Shown: positions 53,225 to 62,846, counted from the first letter of the stretch. The stretch is DNA of 64,000 nucleotides from JAFDZV01 sp035549015 (GCA_035549015.1 DASZRW010000091.1:1-64000); one strand, 5' to 3'. Numbers and translations are program-made. The notes: generated by a model from the letters alone, not told the origin.

Positions 53225-53914
53225 TCATGCGCCGTGGATCACCAGCACGATCTCCCCCTTGACCGCCGCCCGTGCAGCGTAGGCCTGATACAGTTCCTCC
53301 AGGGTGCCGCGGCTGATCTCCTCGTACATCTTCGTCAGTTCGCGGCATACCACGGCCTGCCGGCCGGCTCCGAGATGTTCTGCCAGCTCCCCCAGCGTCT
53401 TCACGATCCGGTGCGGCGACTCGTAGAGGATGATCGTCCGCTCCTCCTCCGCCAGGCCGCGCAGCGCAGTCTGCCGTCCCTTCTTGTGCGGGAGAAATCC
53501 GGCGAAGATGAAGGAGTCCGTGGGCAGACCGCTTGCCGTAAGAGCCACCACGAGTGCGCTCGCGCCGGGAAGGGGAACAACGGTGACGCCGGCGGCGATT
53601 GCGGCGGCGATCAGCCGCGTCCCGGGATCGCTGACGCCCGGCGTGCCGGCATCGCTCACCAGAGCCACGTCCGTCCCGGACTGGAGCATCGCCACGACCT
53701 GCGGCACGCGTCCGGCTTCGTTGCCGGAGAAGTAACTGATCAATCGCTTGTGCGGCAGTTCGAAGTGACGCAGAAGATTGGATGTCACCCGCGTGTCCTC
53801 ACAGGCAATCGTATCCACCTCCTTCAGAATGCGCAGCGCCCGGAGCGTGATGTCCTCCAGATTGCCGATCGGCGTCGGCACGATGTAGAGCGTTCCCGAT
53901 GTCTGCTGGCTCAT
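53225..53914 (-). CDS. rsmI: 16S rRNA 2'-O-ribose methyltransferase RsmI
   Basis: A 229-residue tetrapyrrole-methylase-fold protein. TPIGNLEDITLRAL at the start, ACEDTRVT, SDAGTPGVSDPG and ILYESPHR are diagnostic. It methylates C1402 of 16S rRNA with RsmH. The ATG at 53914 overlaps the tadA stop codon in an ATGA arrangement, so the two genes are translationally coupled. The long frame to 54190 is tadA sequence out of frame. Confidence 0.95.
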   Translation of the reverse strand: MSQQTSGTLYIVPTPIGNLEDITLRALRILKEVDTIACEDTRVTSNLLRHFELPHKRLISYFSGNEAGRVPQVVAMLQSGTDVALVSDAGTPGVSDPGTRLIAAAIAAGVTVVPLPGASALVVALTASGLPTDSFIFAGFLPHKKGRQTALRGLAEEERTIILYESPHRIVKTLGELAEHLGAGRQAVVCRELTKMYEEISRGTLEELYQAYAARAAVKGEIVLVIHGA

Positions 53915-54375
53915 GTGGCGTTTCCCGCTCTCCTCATCTGAAAGAACTCGCGAAGCAGCGAGGCACACTCCGCATCCAGAATCCCGCCAAGCGTTTCGGC
54001 GCGATGGTTCAGCCGGGCATCCGATGTAATCGCGTAGAGCGTGCCGGTGGCGCCGGCCTTCGCATCGTACGCGCCGAACAGAAGCTGCTCCACACGGGCG
54101 TTCACCACGGCTCCGGCACACATCACGCACGGCTCCAGGGTTACGTACAGACGGCATCCCTCCAGCCGCGGACGCTCCAGAGCCGTACATGCGGCCGTGA
54201 TGGCAATCATCTCCGCATGTGCCGTCGGATCGTTCAGCCGCTCGGTCTGATTGTGCCCGCGCCCGATCACGCGATCGTTGTACACGACCACCGCGCCAAC
54301 CGGCACCTCACCTTCGTTGAATGCCCGCCGCGCCTCGTCGAGCGCGATGCGCATGAACTGCTCGTGATAGATCAT
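53911..54375 (-). CDS. tadA: tRNA-specific adenosine deaminase TadA
   Basis: A 154-residue zinc deaminase. HAEM (His53, Glu55) and PCVMCAGA (Cys83, Cys86) form the active site; RVEQLLFGAYDAKAGA is typical of TadA. It converts A34 of tRNA-Arg(ACG) to inosine. The start MIYHEQFMRIALDEA matches the family; 41 upstream in-frame codons are rejected. It overlaps rsmI by four bases. Confidence 0.94.
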   Translation of the reverse strand: MIYHEQFMRIALDEARRAFNEGEVPVGAVVVYNDRVIGRGHNQTERLNDPTAHAEMIAITAACTALERPRLEGCRLYVTLEPCVMCAGAVVNARVEQLLFGAYDAKAGATGTLYAITSDARLNHRAETLGGILDAECASLLREFFQMRRAGNAT

Positions 54376-54457
54376 GGACACCTGTTCCGGTAACGCATTC
54401 CGAAAACGTTCTCCCACCTGCCGAAGGCGCGGCACGCTCGCGCATGCACCGCACGCT

Positions 54458-54931
54458 TCAACGCTTCTGCCTGCGCACGGCCTCGCGGAATGATGCAAGG
54501 AATGTCCGGATCTCCGCCTGATGGCTCTCCGGAAGGTGATGGGACACCATGACCAGCAGGGTTGTATCCAGGCCGTACTCGCCGCCGTTGTACATCATGG
54601 TTCCCTTCGCGAAGCTGAGGGTATCGGAGCGGCCGCCGCGATAGAGAACGCAGGCGAGGAAGATACCACCGCGGCTTGGTCCGAGCGCAGAGCCGCGATG
54701 CGCCAGGCGTTCCTCGATGCCGTCCACGAACGCGCGGTCGTTGATGGACGTCCGATAGTCCGCCCAGTGCGCATCGGGATCGAGAAGATGCACGGGGAGC
54801 AGCGAGCCAAGCGATCGCGTGCCGAGGCGTACGGCGGCAATATCCACACCGTCACCGTCGTGTGTGCCGTGAGAGGACGAGCATGCGGAGATGGCGCAGA
54901 GGAGCGCCAGCAGGAGTGGGATCGGCTTCAT
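54458..54931 (-). CDS. small lipoprotein, hypothetical
   Basis: 157 residues starting MKPIPLLLALLCAISACSSS, with a signal peptide and lipobox ISAC. The mature domain (VRLGTRSLGSLLPVHLL ... SHHLPESHQAEIRTFLASFR) looks folded but I do not recognise it. It lies 82 nt upstream of tadA on the same strand. An ATG five codons earlier is also possible. Membrane attachment is inferred from the lipobox. Confidence 0.72.
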   Translation of the reverse strand: MKPIPLLLALLCAISACSSSHGTHDGDGVDIAAVRLGTRSLGSLLPVHLLDPDAHWADYRTSINDRAFVDGIEERLAHRGSALGPSRGGIFLACVLYRGGRSDTLSFAKGTMMYNGGEYGLDTTLLVMVSHHLPESHQAEIRTFLASFREAVRRQKR

Positions 54932-55240
54932 GTGGGAATAATTCATCTGGGCTGGATCTTCTGGCCGCGGCCCGGACTTCATGGGCCTCCCGGGGGGGCG
55001 CTCCTGGGACCTGCAGGATTCGAAGCGCCATCCGATCCAACGAAGGTTGCAGGGCCGCGCGACCATGCGTGGGCAAAGCTACGGCATGCGAGGTTCACGG
55101 CAGCATGCCCGATCGATCCGGGCAACGGCCTGCATGATGCTGCCGCACCGGCAGCATGCCGGCGCGGCGCGGCATCACGGCGCGTAAACGTTCGTGAGCA
55201 TTCTGCTGTCATATGCCCGAACTCTTTTTCCGGCGGCTGA
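54932..55240. other. divergent intergenic region between two lipoprotein genes
   Basis: About 309 nt. A T-loop-like TTCGAAT occurs on the minus strand near 55020, but it does not fit a tRNA. No gene or clear promoter was found. Confidence 0.5.
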
Positions 55241-56140
55241 ATGCAACGTAACTTCAGGGCAATGAACATGATTCCGATCCTCGCAACTCTGGCCGCGGCA
55301 GGCATGCTGGCGGCGGCATCATCCGGATGCAGCAGTTCGCAGAAGGGAACCCAGCTCCTGCACGGGTCGGCACCGGCGCCACTCGATTCCACACTCGAGG
55401 CGGCGGACCCGCAGTTCGCGATCTCCACTCTTCCCAACCATCGCTACGGCTTCAACTTCGTTGCCGCCGGCAACGGCATGGGTGGCGGGCTTCACAGAAT
55501 CAATCTCTTCTCCGTAGTGATCGTGGCACCGGACGGAACTCGCATGGACTCCGTTTCCACAACCGACATCAACACCAGCGGAACCATGAATGCGCAGACG
55601 AAGGCAACGTCGGCGGCGGTGTATGGCGGCATGGAATGGGCTGCAGCGGCCCCCGTCCAGACCGGCGCATACGCGGAGATGACGCTCTCCACGGAGTCCG
55701 GCTCCGTTCAGCGGCACATCCCGTTCGACGGCCCCGTGCCGACACTCACGCCGGAGCAGGATGCACGCAGCCCGATCGAGATGACGCTTGATGTGGACTC
55801 GCGCGGCACCGGAGCGGAATTCACGCTCAGGGTGCACCGCCGCGGCCCGGCACCGGAGGGAGAGTATCTGCCAACCGGCGAGAAGTTCCGCATCGAGATC
55901 CTGAGCGATGATGCAGAGGTGATCTGGTCATCGTCGAAGGGGATGATGTTTACACAGGGGATTGGCGTGGTGGAGCCCCGCGAGGTTGGCGGCACGGCGG
56001 AGTACCGGGCGCTGTGGAGCGGCATGAACGATCGTACGCACGGGCGTCTGGAGCCGGGCACCTATCGCATCGTGGCAACCATTCCTGCGAAGCCGGCACC
56101 GTACATCATTCGAGAGGAGTTTACCTGGAGTGGACGATAA
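55241..56140 (+). CDS. lipoprotein with BsuPI-like proteinase-inhibitor domain
   Basis: A 299-residue protein. The signal peptide has a lipobox-like SSGC at about residue 30; ATG codons at positions 8 (55262) and 10 (55268) are better starts for it. The C-terminal ~120 residues resemble the BsuPI/intracellular proteinase inhibitor domain: FTLRVHRRGP, KFRIEILSDDAEVIWSSSKGMMFTQ, EYRALWSG and LEPGTYRIVATI. It is the first gene of a plus-strand unit and overlaps the GTG start of ribD by 11 nt. Its link to riboflavin synthesis is probably only operonic. Confidence 0.8.
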   Translation: MQRNFRAMNMIPILATLAAAGMLAAASSGCSSSQKGTQLLHGSAPAPLDSTLEAADPQFAISTLPNHRYGFNFVAAGNGMGGGLHRINLFSVVIVAPDGTRMDSVSTTDINTSGTMNAQTKATSAAVYGGMEWAAAAPVQTGAYAEMTLSTESGSVQRHIPFDGPVPTLTPEQDARSPIEMTLDVDSRGTGAEFTLRVHRRGPAPEGEYLPTGEKFRIEILSDDAEVIWSSSKGMMFTQGIGVVEPREVGGTAEYRALWSGMNDRTHGRLEPGTYRIVATIPAKPAPYIIREEFTWSGR

Positions 56141-57263
56141 CAACACATCTTCCGCACCAAGCCAGTTGGAGTACGACGAACTGATGATGCGTCGCGCACT
56201 GGATCTTGCGCGGCGCGGCGCCGGTTCAGTGAGCCCGAATCCGATGGTGGGTGCCGTCATCGTTGACGCCGAACGGCGCTTCGTTTCGGAGGGATGGCAC
56301 GAACAATACGGCGGCCCGCATGCCGAAGCGAACGCGCTCGCCGCCGCTGCGGGGCGGGACCTGGCCGGGTGCACCATGTACGTGACGCTGGAGCCGTGCA
56401 GCCATCACGGCAAGACGCCGCCATGCGCCGAAGCAGTTGCCGCAAGCGGCATCAGCCGCGTGGTTGTGGCGATGCGCGACCCCAATCCCCTTGTCAGCGG
56501 TCGCGGGAACAGGCGCCTGCGCGAAGCGGGCGTGGAGGTCGTGGTGGGGACGTTGGAGCGCGAGGCCCGGATGCTCAACGAAGCCTACATCCACTTCATC
56601 TCCACCGGCACTCCGTTCGTAACGATCAAGATGGCGCAGACGCTGGACGGCTACACGGCCCTCCCCACCGGCGAGTCCCGGTGGATCACGACGGAGGCCT
56701 CGCGACGCCGCGTACACGAGCTGCGCGCCGGGCACGACGCCGTGATGGTCGGCACGCGCACCGCGATGCTGGATAATCCGTCGCTCACGCTCCGATACGG
56801 CGTTACGGGGCGCAACCCGCGCCGCGTAACGCTCGACCGCCAGCTATCCCTCCCCACCGATCTCCGCATCTTCAGCGACGACCATCGCGATCATACCATC
56901 CTCTTTACCGCAGACGCGCTTGCATCCACCAGCCGCGCCCAGGAGCTCCGCGACGCGGGGGTGAAGGTGTTCGGCATCCCGATGACGGCGAAGGGGCTGC
57001 AGCTCCCGGAACTGCTGCGCGTTCTCGGCGAGCAGGGCGTTGCCTCACTGCTGGTTGAAGGAGGCGCCGAGCTTGCCGGTGCGCTGATCAAGGAGGGGCT
57101 TACGCAGAAGCTGATTCTCTTCATCGCGCCGAAGCTGTTCGGACGCGGCTGGCCGGCGTTCACCGGCATCGAGGTGACGAGCCTGGACAACGCCTACACC
57201 ATGCGCATCCACGACGTGGAACGGATCGCGGACGATTTGATGGTAACGTCTTACTGGGAATAG
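56130..57263 (+). CDS. ribD: bifunctional riboflavin deaminase/reductase RibD
   Basis: A 377-residue protein of normal fused length. The N-terminal deaminase carries GPHAEANAL (His64, Glu66) and PCSHHGKTPPC (Cys90, Cys99) for zinc. The C-terminal reductase spans ~150-377 with TIKMAQTLDGYTA, DAVMVGTRTAMLDNPSLT and LLVEGGAELAGALI. It performs steps two and three of riboflavin synthesis. The GTG start lies inside the end of the preceding lipoprotein gene. No FMN riboswitch is visible, and other rib genes are not in this window. Confidence 0.95.
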   Translation: MDDNNTSSAPSQLEYDELMMRRALDLARRGAGSVSPNPMVGAVIVDAERRFVSEGWHEQYGGPHAEANALAAAAGRDLAGCTMYVTLEPCSHHGKTPPCAEAVAASGISRVVVAMRDPNPLVSGRGNRRLREAGVEVVVGTLEREARMLNEAYIHFISTGTPFVTIKMAQTLDGYTALPTGESRWITTEASRRRVHELRAGHDAVMVGTRTAMLDNPSLTLRYGVTGRNPRRVTLDRQLSLPTDLRIFSDDHRDHTILFTADALASTSRAQELRDAGVKVFGIPMTAKGLQLPELLRVLGEQGVASLLVEGGAELAGALIKEGLTQKLILFIAPKLFGRGWPAFTGIEVTSLDNAYTMRIHDVERIADDLMVTSYWE

Positions 57264-57268
57264 CTGCG

Positions 57269-59362
57269 ATGAGCAGGACGGCCCGCACACTCCATCGGTT
57301 CCTGAAGCGAAGGAGACTCGAACTCCTGGTTGCCGCATTCCTCGCGCCCCTCCTGAGCCTCGTGGCATCCAACCTCCCGCAGATGAACCTGGTGCAGTCC
57401 GCCATCAACGACGACAACTTCACCGACTTTGTCCTCCAGACCCGCGGCGAACTGGCGATCGACACAAACATCCGCGTCCTCACCTACGACTCCTCCATCC
57501 TCGACTCCAACGATCTGGTAAACCGGGCGACGCTGGCAATGAACCTCGCCGCGCTCTTCGAGTTGAAGCCGCGCGTTGTAGGCGTGGACTTCCTGCTGGA
57601 GAAGGAGCGGCCGGACGCCCCGGACGGCGATGCGATGCTGAGCGCGCTGATCGGCGATCATCCGGACGATCTGGTGTTCGGCATCTTCTACGAGGATTCG
57701 CTGAACAGCTTCCGAATCCCTCCGAAGAGCTTCCGGCTGAACGACCGGCAGATCGGCTGCATCAATCTGATCACCGATGACGACAACACCATCCGCACGT
57801 TCACGCCAACCTGGGGGGCGGACACCGGACGGCATTACGAGGCGTTCGACCTGAAGCTTGCGCGCGCCACGGACAGCACCGCCGCGAAGTATCTGGCCTC
57901 CTTCGGCGATCAGAACTTCGTTATCGATTACGCCGGCGGCATCGGCGAGACGATCCACGACGGAAGCGAGGGCGATCAGATCTTTCCCGTGATGCCGCTG
58001 AAGACCGTGTTCGAAATCGTCTCCTCCGGCGACAGCGCGAAGACCGCCGCATTGCGCGAGCAGTTCCGGGGCAAGACCGTCCTGGTGGGCTACGGCGACA
58101 TCCGGAACGGGCAGGTGACGAACGTCGTGGACCGGTTCTACACGCCGCTCAAGCCGGAGAAGAATACGCTGCCGGACATGCACGGCGTTGCCATTCATGC
58201 GAACATCCTCAACGACATTCTGCGTCGCAGAGTGATGGAGAAGATGCCGATGGCAACGAACATCCTCTGGAGCGCCGCGCTGGTGCTGATCCTGCTTGCC
58301 GGACGCGAGCGCCTGAAGCGCGTGAAGCATCCCACCCGCAAGGCCGTGCTTACCTACGCGGGGTTTGCCGCTCTCTTCGCCCTGGCCGCGCTTCTTCCGG
58401 TGGAGGCCTTTCGCTACACGCCGTACAAGTTCTCCATCTTCACTCCCATCGCATCGCTGCTCCTTGCCGTGCCGACGCTGGAGGGATTGGGAAAGGGGAT
58501 CGATCTGCTGCTCGACCTGCGGCGGCGCGTCTTCCTGCGGCGCCCGCAGGCTCCGGCGATGCGCGCGGGGATGCTGGGGATATTGAAGGCGTGGAGCATC
58601 GAGGAGCGCATCGAGCGGGCTTCCCATTTTCTCGAGCGGCAGTTTCACGCCGCCGGCGCGATTCTCTTCGCGGAGGCAGCCGCCGGAAACTTCCCGCGAT
58701 TCCCGGCGACGGCCGTCGGATCGCCCACGCTTGCACGCCTTGTTGACGCAGTGGATCGCGCCGCCGCTGCGGGGGCTCCCCGGTCGCCGCGCGCCGCGCA
58801 GGCAGCCGCAATCCTGCGGGCGCTGGCTGCGGAGCCTGTGCTGGCGGCCACGCTGCGCCTCTCCCGTTCGCTCTACATCGCGTTGAATGAAATCCGCCGG
58901 CAGTCCGAGGAGATGGATGAACCGGAGGCGAATGCGGGCGCCACACTGCACGGCGAGGCCCAGGCCAGAACCACGGACTATGCGGACCTGGCGTTGAAGA
59001 CACTCGCAGGAAAGAAGGGGGCGGATGACGAGGAGCATTTCGACGAACTGTACGCCGCGCTGGAACGCTTCGTAGCCGCAGCCGCGGCGATACTCACAAC
59101 GAAGGATGGCGCCGTGGCCGATCTGCTTCCGGCCGGCGAGGCGCTTCCTCCCTACGTCTTCGCGTCGCGCTGTTCGCTGCACCGCGTGGAGGAGCAGTTC
59201 ATCTACTTCGGCGAGCAGGAGGATGCGAACAATCGTGATGACTTCTTCGACCTCCTCTACGGCGGCAACACCATCCGTTGCCAGCCCGGAGAGCACCCAG
59301 GCCTTACGCGGTTCCGCGAGCTGAGTGCCGCCGCGCGCCTGCCGGGCGAGGAGCATGCATAG
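57269..59362 (+). CDS. CHASE2-domain membrane protein with unassigned cytoplasmic region
   Basis: A 697-residue protein. An N-terminal helix (LLVAAFLAPLLSL) is followed by a CHASE2-like extracytoplasmic domain (about 40-320: FELKPRVVGVDFLLEKERPD, GKTVLVGYGDI, MHGVAIHANILNDIL). Two or three closing helices follow (about 330-410). Residues ~430-697 are cytoplasmic, alpha-helical and alanine-rich, without recognisable kinase, cyclase, GGDEF or phosphatase motifs. CHASE2 is a sensory domain normally coupled to such outputs, so the C-terminal region may be a new output or an adaptor. It begins 5 nt after ribD and ends before a strong terminator. Confidence 0.85.
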   Translation: MSRTARTLHRFLKRRRLELLVAAFLAPLLSLVASNLPQMNLVQSAINDDNFTDFVLQTRGELAIDTNIRVLTYDSSILDSNDLVNRATLAMNLAALFELKPRVVGVDFLLEKERPDAPDGDAMLSALIGDHPDDLVFGIFYEDSLNSFRIPPKSFRLNDRQIGCINLITDDDNTIRTFTPTWGADTGRHYEAFDLKLARATDSTAAKYLASFGDQNFVIDYAGGIGETIHDGSEGDQIFPVMPLKTVFEIVSSGDSAKTAALREQFRGKTVLVGYGDIRNGQVTNVVDRFYTPLKPEKNTLPDMHGVAIHANILNDILRRRVMEKMPMATNILWSAALVLILLAGRERLKRVKHPTRKAVLTYAGFAALFALAALLPVEAFRYTPYKFSIFTPIASLLLAVPTLEGLGKGIDLLLDLRRRVFLRRPQAPAMRAGMLGILKAWSIEERIERASHFLERQFHAAGAILFAEAAAGNFPRFPATAVGSPTLARLVDAVDRAAAAGAPRSPRAAQAAAILRALAAEPVLAATLRLSRSLYIALNEIRRQSEEMDEPEANAGATLHGEAQARTTDYADLALKTLAGKKGADDEEHFDELYAALERFVAAAAAILTTKDGAVADLLPAGEALPPYVFASRCSLHRVEEQFIYFGEQEDANNRDDFFDLLYGGNTIRCQPGEHPGLTRFRELSAAARLPGEEHA

Positions 59363-59395
59363 CCGATAGCGGTGAACGGACGCGCACCCAACAGA

Positions 59396-59426
59396 AGGGG
59401 GATCGCGGCAGTGCAGCGATCCCCCT
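59396..59426. terminator. bidirectional intrinsic terminator
   Basis: The 11-bp perfect stem agggggatcgc (59396-59406) / gcgatccccct (59416-59426) has a nine-base loop. It lies between the CHASE2 gene (stop 59362, plus) and the minus-strand gene ending at 59477, and so serves both. Confidence 0.8.
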
Positions 59427-59476
59427 CATCATTCGTACGGCCACGATTCATACAACGCCGTCACGGCCGTTCGCCC

Positions 59477-61027
59477 CTACCCGGCCTCCGGAGGCGGGGC
59501 AGGCGCTCCGCTATCGGTTCCGCCGCCGGAAGCTCCCTCCGTCGCAGTGGGCGGCACGGGATCGGCGGCAACGGCCTGGCCTGCATCGGTTGTCACGGCC
59601 TGGCCGCGAGCCGGGACCGTGGCCTGCGTCGCCATCACGGTCTGAACCAGGCTTCCGGGGAGCGTCGTCGTGGCACGCTGCCCGTCAGGGTTCACCACCA
59701 CCACCTGCTTCGGCCCGGTCATGGACTTCGTTGCCACGGCGCTCGCCACCGCCTTCAGTTCCGTTGCGTTGTTTCCGGACTTCGTCGGGTCCACCTTCAC
59801 AGTGTTCACGGTGCCGGCCTCCACGCCGTCGATCAGGACCTTCGCATTCGGCGCGAGGTTCTGCCCGGTGATGGAGTAGGTTCCGTCGCCGTTGGGAACG
59901 GCGTTGGAGATCGTCGGCCCCGGATTACGAATCACCTTGCCGCCGATATAGCCGGCTGAACTGAGGCCCATCACCGCGAGCAGTTCCTGCGGGATCACCG
60001 GCATCATGGTGGAGATGGAATAGTTCTTCAGCAGAATCACCACGAACATCACCGAACCCACCAGCGTCCAGAGTACCTGCTGCACCCGCTCCAATGCGAT
60101 CACGCCGCCGTGCATGAAGAGATCCGCCAGCACCGGCGCGCCGGTGCCGCTCCCCTTGGCTCCCTTCACCTGCTCGGTGGCCTGCGCGCCGAGAAGCGTG
60201 CCGAGGCTGATCAGGAACGTCCAGGCGAAGCCATCCAGCGACGGGAACTCGTAGATGTGCTCCACGAGCGCGCGCGAGATGAAGAGAAACCCGTAGGAGA
60301 AAACCAGGATCCCGGTCCACCAGATGAACTGCGCGCGCGACAGGCTGTAGGTGTTGTTGCTTGGGTCGATCAGGAGAAGCTGCAGCCAGTTGCGCTTCGG
60401 CTGGTTCGGAAGCGGCCTGTAGCGCCGCACGACCAGCCAGATGATCAGCACCATCACCAGCACCGGAATCAGTGCGAGCGCAATGAGACCGTACAGATCC
60501 TTGACGATCACTTCCTGCGGCGTATGCGCAAGGCTGTGCCTGGGGTCCGTGTCGGAATAGACCAGCACACGATAGCGGCCGTTCCGTGTCTTCGACGGGA
60601 TGCGCACGAAGATGTTGGTGCCGCTGATGGCGTCGATGCCGAGCCGGACCGGCTGCGAGTCCGGCGGCGCCTCCGTGCTGATGAGCGCAACAACGGGTGT
60701 GTCCGTCCTCGGCGCACGATTCAGTTGAAGCATCAGGCTGCCGCCGCTGACAACGCCGTGCACACCGTTCGGCGCCGCCTTGAGTCCGATAAACTGGAGC
60801 TGCGCCTGAGAGCTGTCCGCGGGGGACGTCGTGGAACCTGCCGAGGCGGCGGTGGGTGCGGTTGGGCCTGCCGGCGGAGCAGTTGCCGCAGGCGCCTGGG
60901 TGCCGGACGCAGCCGCCGCCCTGCCGCTGTCCCGGCTCTGCGCGCGGTGCGTCGTGTCCGGTGTCTGCGACCTGGCGCCCGATGGCGATGCCAGCAGTAG
61001 AATACATACGAACAGGATGGCATGCAT
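59477..61027 (-). CDS. multi-pass membrane protein with IPT/TIG-like C-terminus
   Basis: A 516-residue product when started at MHAILFVCILLLASPS (signal peptide ending GARSQ); an ATG at 61075 is also possible. A low-complexity A/P/T linker is followed by a beta domain (LQFIGLKAAPNGVHGVV ... YRVLVYSD). Next come four membrane helices (LIALALIPVLVMVLIIWLVV, FIWWTGILVFSYGFLFI, FAWTFLISLGTLLGAQ, LVGSVMFVVILL). An IPT/TIG-like fold (PTISNAVPNGDGTYSITGQN) and a proline-rich tail end the protein. The family is unknown to me. It lies downstream of the barrel gene at 61279 on the same strand. Confidence 0.7.
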   Translation of the reverse strand: MHAILFVCILLLASPSGARSQTPDTTHRAQSRDSGRAAAASGTQAPAATAPPAGPTAPTAASAGSTTSPADSSQAQLQFIGLKAAPNGVHGVVSGGSLMLQLNRAPRTDTPVVALISTEAPPDSQPVRLGIDAISGTNIFVRIPSKTRNGRYRVLVYSDTDPRHSLAHTPQEVIVKDLYGLIALALIPVLVMVLIIWLVVRRYRPLPNQPKRNWLQLLLIDPSNNTYSLSRAQFIWWTGILVFSYGFLFISRALVEHIYEFPSLDGFAWTFLISLGTLLGAQATEQVKGAKGSGTGAPVLADLFMHGGVIALERVQQVLWTLVGSVMFVVILLKNYSISTMMPVIPQELLAVMGLSSAGYIGGKVIRNPGPTISNAVPNGDGTYSITGQNLAPNAKVLIDGVEAGTVNTVKVDPTKSGNNATELKAVASAVATKSMTGPKQVVVVNPDGQRATTTLPGSLVQTVMATQATVPARGQAVTTDAGQAVAADPVPPTATEGASGGGTDSGAPAPPPEAG

Positions 61028-61278
61028 GCAGCGCAGGCTCTCCCCTGCTCCCTTACCCGATGGTCTGGTTGCCATTGATCCCTCGTTGTTGGTCGGTCTG
61101 TATTGAACACGAACGCCGTCATCGTACAACGGTTGTCGCTCGGTATGGATCACGATCTACGGACGCTGACACGAGACTGATGGAGAATATCGATGGGAGC
61201 CTGTCGCGCAAACGTAGTGAATGCCGCCACACAGTACAACAATGGAGTGCCGGCAGCGTGCGGTTCGCATCACGGCCA

Positions 61279-62631
61279 TTACCACCGCCATATGAACGAG
61301 AACACGGGAGCCAGGCGCGGATTGGTGATCTCCCCGGAGAGAGGGCCGGTTCCCTGCACCGAACCGATGTTTGCGAGGTCCAGCCCCAGGCCGGCATCGA
61401 GAGCCCAGTCCTTGCCGAACCAGCGCAGGGTTATCGCGAACGGGTTCAGTCCGGACGACTCGATAACGTACGTCTCGGCCGCCAGCTTCAGGCCGCGCGC
61501 AAGCGTAACGTCCCCGCCGATTCCAACGATGTAGGCCTGCCGCTTGAATGTCTCCGCGGTCGTGGAGTGATGCTTCCAACTGTAGCCCAACGCCAGCGAG
61601 ATCCGGTTGCGCCGATTGCCGTAGCTGAACACCGTGTACGGAGCCTCCACGGAGATATCCGATTCCTTCGTGGAGGTGTAGGCAAACTGTCCCCCCACGG
61701 CCGCATTGAACAGCCCGGCGCGCAGCACTTCGTACTTCACACCGGCGGTGGCAACGAAGAGCTTGGAGATGAAGTCCGGCACGGCCGCCGTGCCGAGAAG
61801 GAGGGTAAGGCGGTCGGTAGGCCCGTAGCCGGCAAGCCACCCGGCCAGCTCGTAGTTGCCCGCGAAGAAGCCTCCTCCCCCCAGCGACTCCGCCGTCGGC
61901 ATCAGGATGTTCCGGAACGTGGTGGGGTCCACGAGCGGCGGCACGGTGTCATGGGGCATGGTATCCGGCTTCGGCGGAGGAGGTGGCATCACGGCTGCGG
62001 CGGTCAGCGGCTTCTCGATCACGTACTGCGTCAGCCCCGCATTCGGCTGGTCGCGCCGGAGGTAGATGCGGATCATCTCCCGGATGTTCTCCGGCTTGGT
62101 TGGATGGTAGCAGACCTGGTAGTGGAAGTCCGACCCGCTGGCCTGCCACGGCGCCTTCCCCGGCGGCATGATCACATGGACGTTCGGATTGTTCACCACG
62201 ATCGAATCCACCAGCCTGCGATCGGATGTGACGATCTCGCATTGAAGGCAGGTATCCCCGCCGACGCGAACCTTGCCGGTGTACTCCTTTCGGATCTGCC
62301 AGTTCTGCGCCCGCAGCAGCACCGTGGCGAACGTGCCGTTGCAATCGTGCACGGTAAGGTCCACCTGCTCGCTGGTGGTTGCATCACCCACGTTGATCAC
62401 CACATCCACGCTCGTGGGGCATCCGTTGATCGGAGGCACAGTCACGGTTGTCTGCGACGATGCGCGGAAGCGGATCTTGTCGATGCCATCCGCATTCCGC
62501 ACCGTGACAACGTTCTCGCCTGGATAGAGTTCCGATGGATAGACTTCGCTTCGCTCGCCCCGACCCTGTGCCATCATCTGGCCGACGGCGGCAAGGAACA
62601 GAACGAACGCTACAACAAATCCCACGCGCAT
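61279..62631 (-). CDS. predicted outer-membrane barrel protein, hypothetical
   Basis: A 450-residue protein starting MRVGFVVAFVLFLAAVGQMM, a signal peptide ending MAQ. Residues ~25-240 form a beta-rich periplasmic part with paired cysteines (INGCPTSVDVV, VHDCNG, CLQCEI). A proline linker (MPPPPPKPDTMPHDTVPP) leads to a C-terminal ~180-residue barrel-like domain with alternating strands ending SFIWRW. The upstream frame to 62859 is rejected because it buries the signal peptide. A TATATTCG at 62763-62756 lies 125 nt upstream, without a matching TTG. I do not recognise the family. Confidence 0.75.
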   Translation of the reverse strand: MRVGFVVAFVLFLAAVGQMMAQGRGERSEVYPSELYPGENVVTVRNADGIDKIRFRASSQTTVTVPPINGCPTSVDVVINVGDATTSEQVDLTVHDCNGTFATVLLRAQNWQIRKEYTGKVRVGGDTCLQCEIVTSDRRLVDSIVVNNPNVHVIMPPGKAPWQASGSDFHYQVCYHPTKPENIREMIRIYLRRDQPNAGLTQYVIEKPLTAAAVMPPPPPKPDTMPHDTVPPLVDPTTFRNILMPTAESLGGGGFFAGNYELAGWLAGYGPTDRLTLLLGTAAVPDFISKLFVATAGVKYEVLRAGLFNAAVGGQFAYTSTKESDISVEAPYTVFSYGNRRNRISLALGYSWKHHSTTAETFKRQAYIVGIGGDVTLARGLKLAAETYVIESSGLNPFAITLRWFGKDWALDAGLGLDLANIGSVQGTGPLSGEITNPRLAPVFSFIWRW

Positions 62632-62782
62632 TGTTAGCTGCGATTGTTGGCCGGCTTCTTCTGATACCGGCCAATGATGTCTGCATCGCACGTTCACCGT
62701 GATGCTCGTCTCGCAACGACGAGCCGAATCGGGATGCAATGAACCGTGACGTGGCCGAATATAACCACCTTGGAACTGGAAG

Positions 62783-62812
62783 TTACCGCACGAACGCGAT
62801 TTCCTATCTTTC
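62783..62812 (+). promoter_or_regulatory. weak candidate promoter of the CPBP gene
   Basis: TTA at 62783-62785, a 19-nt spacer and TATCTTTC at 62805-62812. Both elements are one base from the consensus. The start codon is 34 nt downstream. Confidence 0.3.
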
Positions 62813-62846
62813 ACAATCACATTGAGTTCCTGCACCGAGTTCCCAC

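Noticed and set aside
54990..55060. tRNA-like T-loop (TTCGAAT) on the minus strand
   Set aside because: The bases flanking the loop do not form a T-stem, and no D-arm, anticodon arm or acceptor stem can be drawn. It is most likely chance or a decayed fragment.
55900..56130. FMN riboswitch upstream of ribD
   Set aside because: ribD starts inside the preceding coding region, and I see no RFN-element conserved segments.
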